A DNA stretch of 9,952 nt from Desulfobacterales bacterium. Its GTDB lineage: Bacteria > Desulfobacterota > Desulfobacteria > Desulfobacterales > Desulfosalsimonadaceae. Under the pieces are notes generated by a model. It did no database searches. It was not told the origin of the DNA and saw only the letters and a list, made by a program, of their open reading frames with translations. The stretch spans positions 1 through 9,952 of the forward strand of contig SLIE01000031.1 of the NCBI GenBank assembly GCA_007135795.1, read 5' to 3'. The stretch's first letter is position 1; each line of letters begins with the position of its first letter. The position numbers and the translations under genes are program-made. Below are positions 7,474 to 9,952 of the stretch, one piece after another.

Positions 7474-8244
7474 TTAATTCTTTTTAGACCCGGGGAAGAC
7501 CTTCTTTGCCCTGGCTTCCACTGAGCTTAAATGTTGAATATGACTGCCGGTCATGGCACTTTCAGGGGCTTTATTGTCTTTGCCGCCTATTTTGCCGTCC
7601 ACATAGTAAACTGATGGATCTGTTCCCAGAATCTGCTGAAGTTGCAAGCCTTTTCTTTCGACGATCAGTCTGGAAATATTGCTGTTGGGATCGTCCAGGT
7701 CACCAAATGTCAGCGCTCTAGCCTGGCAGGTGTTCACACATGCCGGTGTGGCATCCCGATCGATACCGACCGTGAGACCGTTGGCCAGTCCGTAGTCAAT
7801 TTTTTCCGCACAAAAGTTACATTTTGTAGTGGTGCCACGCTGGTGTGGGTAAAGTTTTTTGCCTTTGATCTCAAATCGTGTTTGCGGGTACCCGGGAAAA
7901 TAGCCCGGATCCTTGTCCTTGGACAGAAACGTGCGGTTCTGGTAAGGACAGGCAATCACGCAATAACGGCAGCCAATGCATTTGTCTGCCTCGATCTCCA
8001 CAATGCCATCCGCCCGTTGTTTTGATGCGCCTGTGGGGCAAACATCTACGCATGGCGCTTCCTTGCACTGGTTGCAGCGCACTGGAAAAGTGGTTACATC
8101 AAGAACCCCGCCTTCATCGGTTTCATAGGCAATCAACTTGACCCATGTGATCCGGAGCGGCAGAAAGTGCTCGACTCTGCAAGCAGCTACGCAACCATGG
8201 CATCGCATGCACTTTGTCAGATCAATCACCATTCCCCATTTCAT
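7474..8244 (-). CDS. Four-cluster ferredoxin-like electron-transfer subunit (PsrB/DmsB type)
   Basis: This 256-residue protein carries sixteen cysteines in four groups: 12/15/18/22, 57/60/65/69, 89/92/95/99 and 142/145/169/173. This is the classic arrangement for four [4Fe-4S] clusters in PsrB/DmsB/NrfC subunits, which pass electrons between the NrfD membrane subunit and the molybdopterin subunit. The first cluster begins at residue 12 with no leader, so the protein is predicted to be cytoplasmic. Residues after about 215 are a lysine-rich tail without recognised motifs. It is the first gene of the operon. The ATG at 8244 has AAGGAG at 8254-8259, nine bases upstream. It most likely partners the 736-residue molybdopterin protein, because the transhydroxylase has its own iron-sulfur subunit. 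Functional assignment beyond the family is inference. Confidence 0.92.
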   Translation of the reverse strand: MKWGMVIDLTKCMRCHGCVAACRVEHFLPLRITWVKLIAYETDEGGVLDVTTFPVRCNQCKEAPCVDVCPTGASKQRADGIVEIEADKCIGCRYCVIACPYQNRTFLSKDKDPGYFPGYPQTRFEIKGKKLYPHQRGTTTKCNFCAEKIDYGLANGLTVGIDRDATPACVNTCQARALTFGDLDDPNSNISRLIVERKGLQLQQILGTDPSVYYVDGKIGGKDNKAPESAMTGSHIQHLSSVEARAKKVFPGSKKN

Positions 8245-8280
8245 GATAAGAATCTCCTTATGATATATATTACACTTGAT

Positions 8281-8352
8281 TTACATGCACTGCCATGCGG
8301 TAGTGCATTAATTTGGTGATGCTTTGTAGTGTCGCTAATTTTTTGCATGTAA
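8281..8352. repeat. Paired inverted TTACATGCA elements upstream of the operon
   Basis: TTACATGCA at 8281-8289 and its exact reverse complement TGCATGTAA at 8344-8352 lie 37-108 bases upstream of the first start codon. The 10-mers containing them are centred 62 bases apart, close to six helical turns. Related 10-mers occur further upstream at 8509-8518 (TTACATACAA) and 8594-8603 (the perfect palindrome TTACATGTAA). This fits a repeated operator, but no protein is assigned. Confidence 0.45.
8285..8308. promoter_or_regulatory. 24-bp inverted repeat just upstream of the operon
   Basis: The arms ATGCACTGCC (8285-8294) and GGTAGTGCAT (8299-8308) pair at nine of ten positions around a 4-base centre. 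The near-perfect symmetry starts 41 bases upstream of the first start codon and ends 64 bases upstream. It could be an operator for the GntR/FCD protein or another dimeric regulator, or a hairpin in the leader RNA. It overlaps one TTACATGCA element. Confidence 0.5.
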
Positions 8353-8365
8353 TTTTTCATTATCT

Positions 8366-8396
8366 TTTATACCGACTTCTATTTTTGTGGTATAAA
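8366..8396. promoter_or_regulatory. Inverted repeat TTTATACC-N15-GGTATAAA
   Basis: Perfect 8-base arms lie at 8366-8373 and 8389-8396. The GGTATA/TATACC half-sites recall the TGGTATACCA-type operators known for several FCD-type GntR regulators, but here the halves are 15 bases apart instead of contiguous. The site is about 120-150 bases upstream of the first operon start codon. Assignment to the neighbouring regulator is inference. Confidence 0.4.
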
Positions 8397-8438
8397 TTTT
8401 ATCTGTCTGATAAAAAAATAAAACCACTGTTGATTAAC

Positions 8439-8510
8439 TGGAATAATTGTCGTTTTCTATGTAAATAGATATTTTGGGAATGCTTTTGTCGATCTTTTCA
8501 TGGAATAATT
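8439..8510. repeat. Direct repeat TGGAATAATT, 62 bp apart
   Basis: TGGAATAATT is found at 8439-8448 and again at 8501-8510. The 62-bp spacing equals that between the inverted TTACATGCA-type elements nearer the operon. The second copy runs directly into the TTACATACAA element at 8509-8518. It may be part of an ordered array of binding sites; in AT-rich DNA, chance is also possible. Confidence 0.35.
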
Positions 8511-9016
8511 ACATACAATTTTAATTGATGTCAAGGAAGATATTTCGATATTTGTTACAATACTTAAAATTTTTCAAGGATTCAATCACCCTGTTACATG
8601 TAATTTTAATCCTTGTCAAGGCCGTATTTGGTTTGTTCATTATTTCGCTATTTCATGGATCAGGGGCCTGCGCCAGTCGGGTGAGCGTCATTTCTGTGGA
8701 CAGGCAGTGGACTCCTTGAATGATCATTTTAGGTTGCAGGAAGTGTAATATTTTGATTGGGATATGAAAACCAAGAAAAAATACGAAAATTTTGGCAGCG
8801 TTCTGTACTTCTCAGAATAAAGATGAACCAATTGTCTGCGAGATGGACAAGCAGCGGATCCGTTACAGACGCCGTCATCGAAAAAATGTTGTTTTTCAAT
8901 TGCACCCGCATCATTATATTACAAGCGGTATATGGCAAGTGACAAAACTCAGGCGGTCAGCTGGATTGCTGGTCATCGTGTTCTGCCACCACGATTGCTT
9001 TGGAAATCATCATGCG

Positions 9017-9724
9017 TTAATGTGGCATAGCCCGAGAAGGTTCCATGTAATGGGATTTAATGTTTTGAAGCGCCTGTTCGTCTTTGAATATAATGGCAAA
9101 TAGATTTTCCCTGGCGTTGGTGTTGTGGAACTTGAGTATATCTTTAGAGCGTTCCACATCACGCAAGCGGACAGCTTCGAAAAGCGATTCGTGCTCTTTT
9201 GCGACTTCTTGCATCCGGGACACCTTAAGGTCTTCCGTCCTGAAACGCAAAAAGATGAGTCGGCAGATTTCCCGATAGCGTTCGACTATGTAGGGATTGT
9301 CCAGCATGCCGATAATGCTGGCATGAAATTCTGCATCGAGCACGAATAGTTGGCGGTGGACCTGGTTGGAGATCCCTTCCTCGAATTGGAGTTTCTGTTT
9401 TTCAAAGTGGATCAGTTTTTCAGGTGTCATTTGGCGGATGGCCTTACCAATGGTGCCGATTTCTATAATTTCCCGTAATTCGTAAAGAGCTTCGGCTTCT
9501 TCGCGGGTTAATTTGTGCACGGTATAGCCTTGGTGGGGCACGAAGTCGAGGTATCCTTCCTTGGCGAGCATGTTCAAAGCATTATTGACTGGCGTGCGGC
9601 TAACGCCTAGCTTTTTGGCCAAGTCGACAAAAACAAGCCTTTGGCCAGGTACAATATCGTAGTTGAGCATCATTTCTTTGATGGCATCATAGGCTGCTAA
9701 AGTGAGGTTTTTTTGGCCTTTCAA
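9017..9724 (-). CDS. GntR-family transcriptional regulator, FadR/FCD subfamily
   Basis: This 235-residue protein has an N-terminal winged helix-turn-helix (about 8-70). It includes LAKKLGVSRTPVNNALNML and the wing EGYLDFVPHQGYTV. The C-terminal FCD ligand-binding helical domain (about 75-215) opens with YELREIIE. The FCD metal site is complete: Asp130, His134, His178 and His200. Such proteins bind a carboxylate or related metabolite at that metal and release DNA. The start is TTG at 9724: an in-frame TAA lies five codons upstream, and AAGG (about 9735-9738) is a plausible ribosome binding site. It points in the same direction as the five-gene operon, 772 bp upstream, and is the only DNA-binding protein in the window, so it is the natural candidate for controlling it. 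The ligand, perhaps a phenolic acid or ring-cleavage product, is unknown. Confidence 0.9.
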   Translation of the reverse strand: MKGQKNLTLAAYDAIKEMMLNYDIVPGQRLVFVDLAKKLGVSRTPVNNALNMLAKEGYLDFVPHQGYTVHKLTREEAEALYELREIIEIGTIGKAIRQMTPEKLIHFEKQKLQFEEGISNQVHRQLFVLDAEFHASIIGMLDNPYIVERYREICRLIFLRFRTEDLKVSRMQEVAKEHESLFEAVRLRDVERSKDILKFHNTNARENLFAIIFKDEQALQNIKSHYMEPSRAMPH

Positions 9725-9952
9725 AGTAATAAATCCTTAATTTAAATGTTATATTAATTTTTTGCACGGTAAAATTTAATAATTTAAACACACAAAATTA
9801 AGTGTTTAAACTCTTAGCGCAAACGATTTCGAAAATATCAAAGATTGTTGATCTATTGCGTTTATCGTGGCCCTGCCGCCCCATGCATTTAAATTGTGGA
9901 AGCTCGATAATAGCGGCGTATCACACGGTCCTTGCTATGGCCAAAATCAAAA
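9725..9952 (-). promoter_or_regulatory. AT-rich leader of the GntR regulator gene
   Basis: No gene is supported in this edge segment. The part next to the regulator (9725-9810) is almost all A and T. It holds a 12-mer shared with the operon upstream region (9755-9766), a TATAAC hexamer on the minus strand (9753-9748) without a recognisable -35 box, and a perfect inverted repeat at 9783-9810. The distal part (about 9811-9952) is of ordinary composition. A short minus-strand frame running off the window edge contains GHSKD, which faintly recalls IS1634-type transposases. Confidence 0.5.
9783..9810. promoter_or_regulatory. Inverted repeat TTTAAACAC-N10-GTGTTTAAA upstream of the regulator gene
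   Basis: The arms are perfect 9-mers at 9783-9791 and 9802-9810, separated by ten bases. They lie 59-86 bases upstream of the regulator start codon, a suitable place for an operator or activator site. No long T-run follows on either strand, so a terminator is less likely. It does not resemble the inverted repeats upstream of the operon. Confidence 0.45.

Larger units (their letters stand above)
8245..9016. promoter_or_regulatory. 772-bp non-coding region: operon control region plus unexplained DNA
   Basis: I find no convincing gene here. The operon-proximal half (8245 to about 8620) is very AT-rich and carries several inverted and direct repeats, listed separately. I found no sigma-54 element on the minus strand. 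TTGACA hexamers read on that strand at 8534-8529 and 8619-8614, but neither has a good -10 box at 16-18 bases, so any promoter is probably activator-dependent. A plus-strand frame (8525-8719, TTG start) has a hydrophobic segment but no ribosome binding site. The half next to the regulator (about 8700-9016) has no repeats of note, apart from a weak 6-bp stem at 8975-8995 without a T-run, so no clear terminator for the regulator gene. Confidence 0.55.

Noticed and set aside
8529..8619. TTGACA hexamers on the minus strand (8534-8529 and 8619-8614) as sigma-70 promoters of the operon
   Set aside because: Neither has an acceptable -10 hexamer at 16-18 bases, and both are far from the first gene. 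Chance occurrence is likely.
8525..8719. Plus-strand frame of 64 residues with a hydrophobic stretch, TTG start
   Set aside because: There is no ribosome binding site, and it lies in AT-rich control DNA where such hydrophobic frames arise by chance. It also overlaps candidate operators and resembles no family I recognise.
8764..8820. 18-residue frame starting MKTKKKYENF
   Set aside because: It begins with ATG and is lysine-rich, but it has no Shine-Dalgarno sequence and no context that supports translation.
8975..8995. Hairpin ATCGTG-N9-CACGAT as terminator of the regulator gene
   Set aside because: The stem is only six base pairs and no T-run follows on the minus strand.
8792..9103. Plus-strand frame of 103 residues between the operon and the regulator
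   Set aside because: It starts at TTG without a ribosome binding site and runs antisense into the regulator gene. Its composition is odd (rich in His, Arg and Cys) and it has no recognisable domain.
9893..9952. Minus-strand 20-codon open end containing FDFGHSKD, like an IS1634-type transposase motif
   Set aside because: Only five residues match a remembered motif, the expected RPDLKQ-like continuation is missing, and the frame runs off the window. It could be a transposase remnant, but this cannot be supported here.

Overview
The window looks like part of the chromosome of a strictly anaerobic bacterium. It is probably a Desulfobacterota/deltaproteobacterial relative of the Pelobacter or Desulfosarcina type, but this is an inference from gene content, not a marker-based assignment. 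The supporting signs are a transhydroxylase-type molybdoenzyme, a second molybdopterin/iron-sulfur/NrfD complex, a textbook sigma-54 promoter, and moderately GC genes separated by very AT-rich regulatory DNA.

Layout. Positions 1-180 are an AT-rich leader with a perfect sigma-54 -24/-12 element at 88-103. It drives a small stand-alone cyclic-nucleotide-binding-domain protein (181-597, +). A perfect 38-bp palindromic terminator (624-661) separates this gene from a convergent five-gene block on the minus strand. In transcription order the block is: a four-cluster ferredoxin-like subunit (8244-7474), an NrfD/PsrC-like membrane subunit (7459-6512), a molybdopterin oxidoreductase with its own [4Fe-4S] site (6448-4238), a transhydroxylase-like large subunit (4121-1497) and its small iron-sulfur subunit with a C-terminal beta-barrel-type domain (1497-676). 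Intergenic gaps are 14, 63, 116 and -1 nt, so one operon is likely. Upstream lies a 772-bp non-coding stretch (8245-9016) rich in short inverted and direct repeats, then a FadR-type (FCD) GntR regulator (9724-9017, -) and its AT-rich leader (9725-9952).

How it may work. The last two genes match the lengths and architecture of pyrogallol-phloroglucinol transhydroxylase (875 + 274 residues in Pelobacter acidigallici, here 874 + 273), the enzyme that makes phloroglucinol from trihydroxybenzenes in anaerobic gallate/pyrogallol breakdown. That enzyme needs 1,2,3,5-tetrahydroxybenzene as co-substrate. The first three genes encode a PsrABC-like complex with no visible Tat signals, hence probably facing the cytoplasm. 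My hypothesis is that this quinone-linked complex makes the co-substrate or carries out a related hydroxylation/dehydroxylation of the aromatic ring. The GntR/FCD protein is the obvious candidate regulator. An identical 12-mer lies upstream of both its gene and the operon, which fits shared control.

The most interesting points are the pairing of the two molybdoenzymes in one operon, the missing export signals of the membrane-anchored complex, the acetylene-hydratase-like catalytic subunit lacking that enzyme's catalytic Asp, and the dense set of candidate operators.
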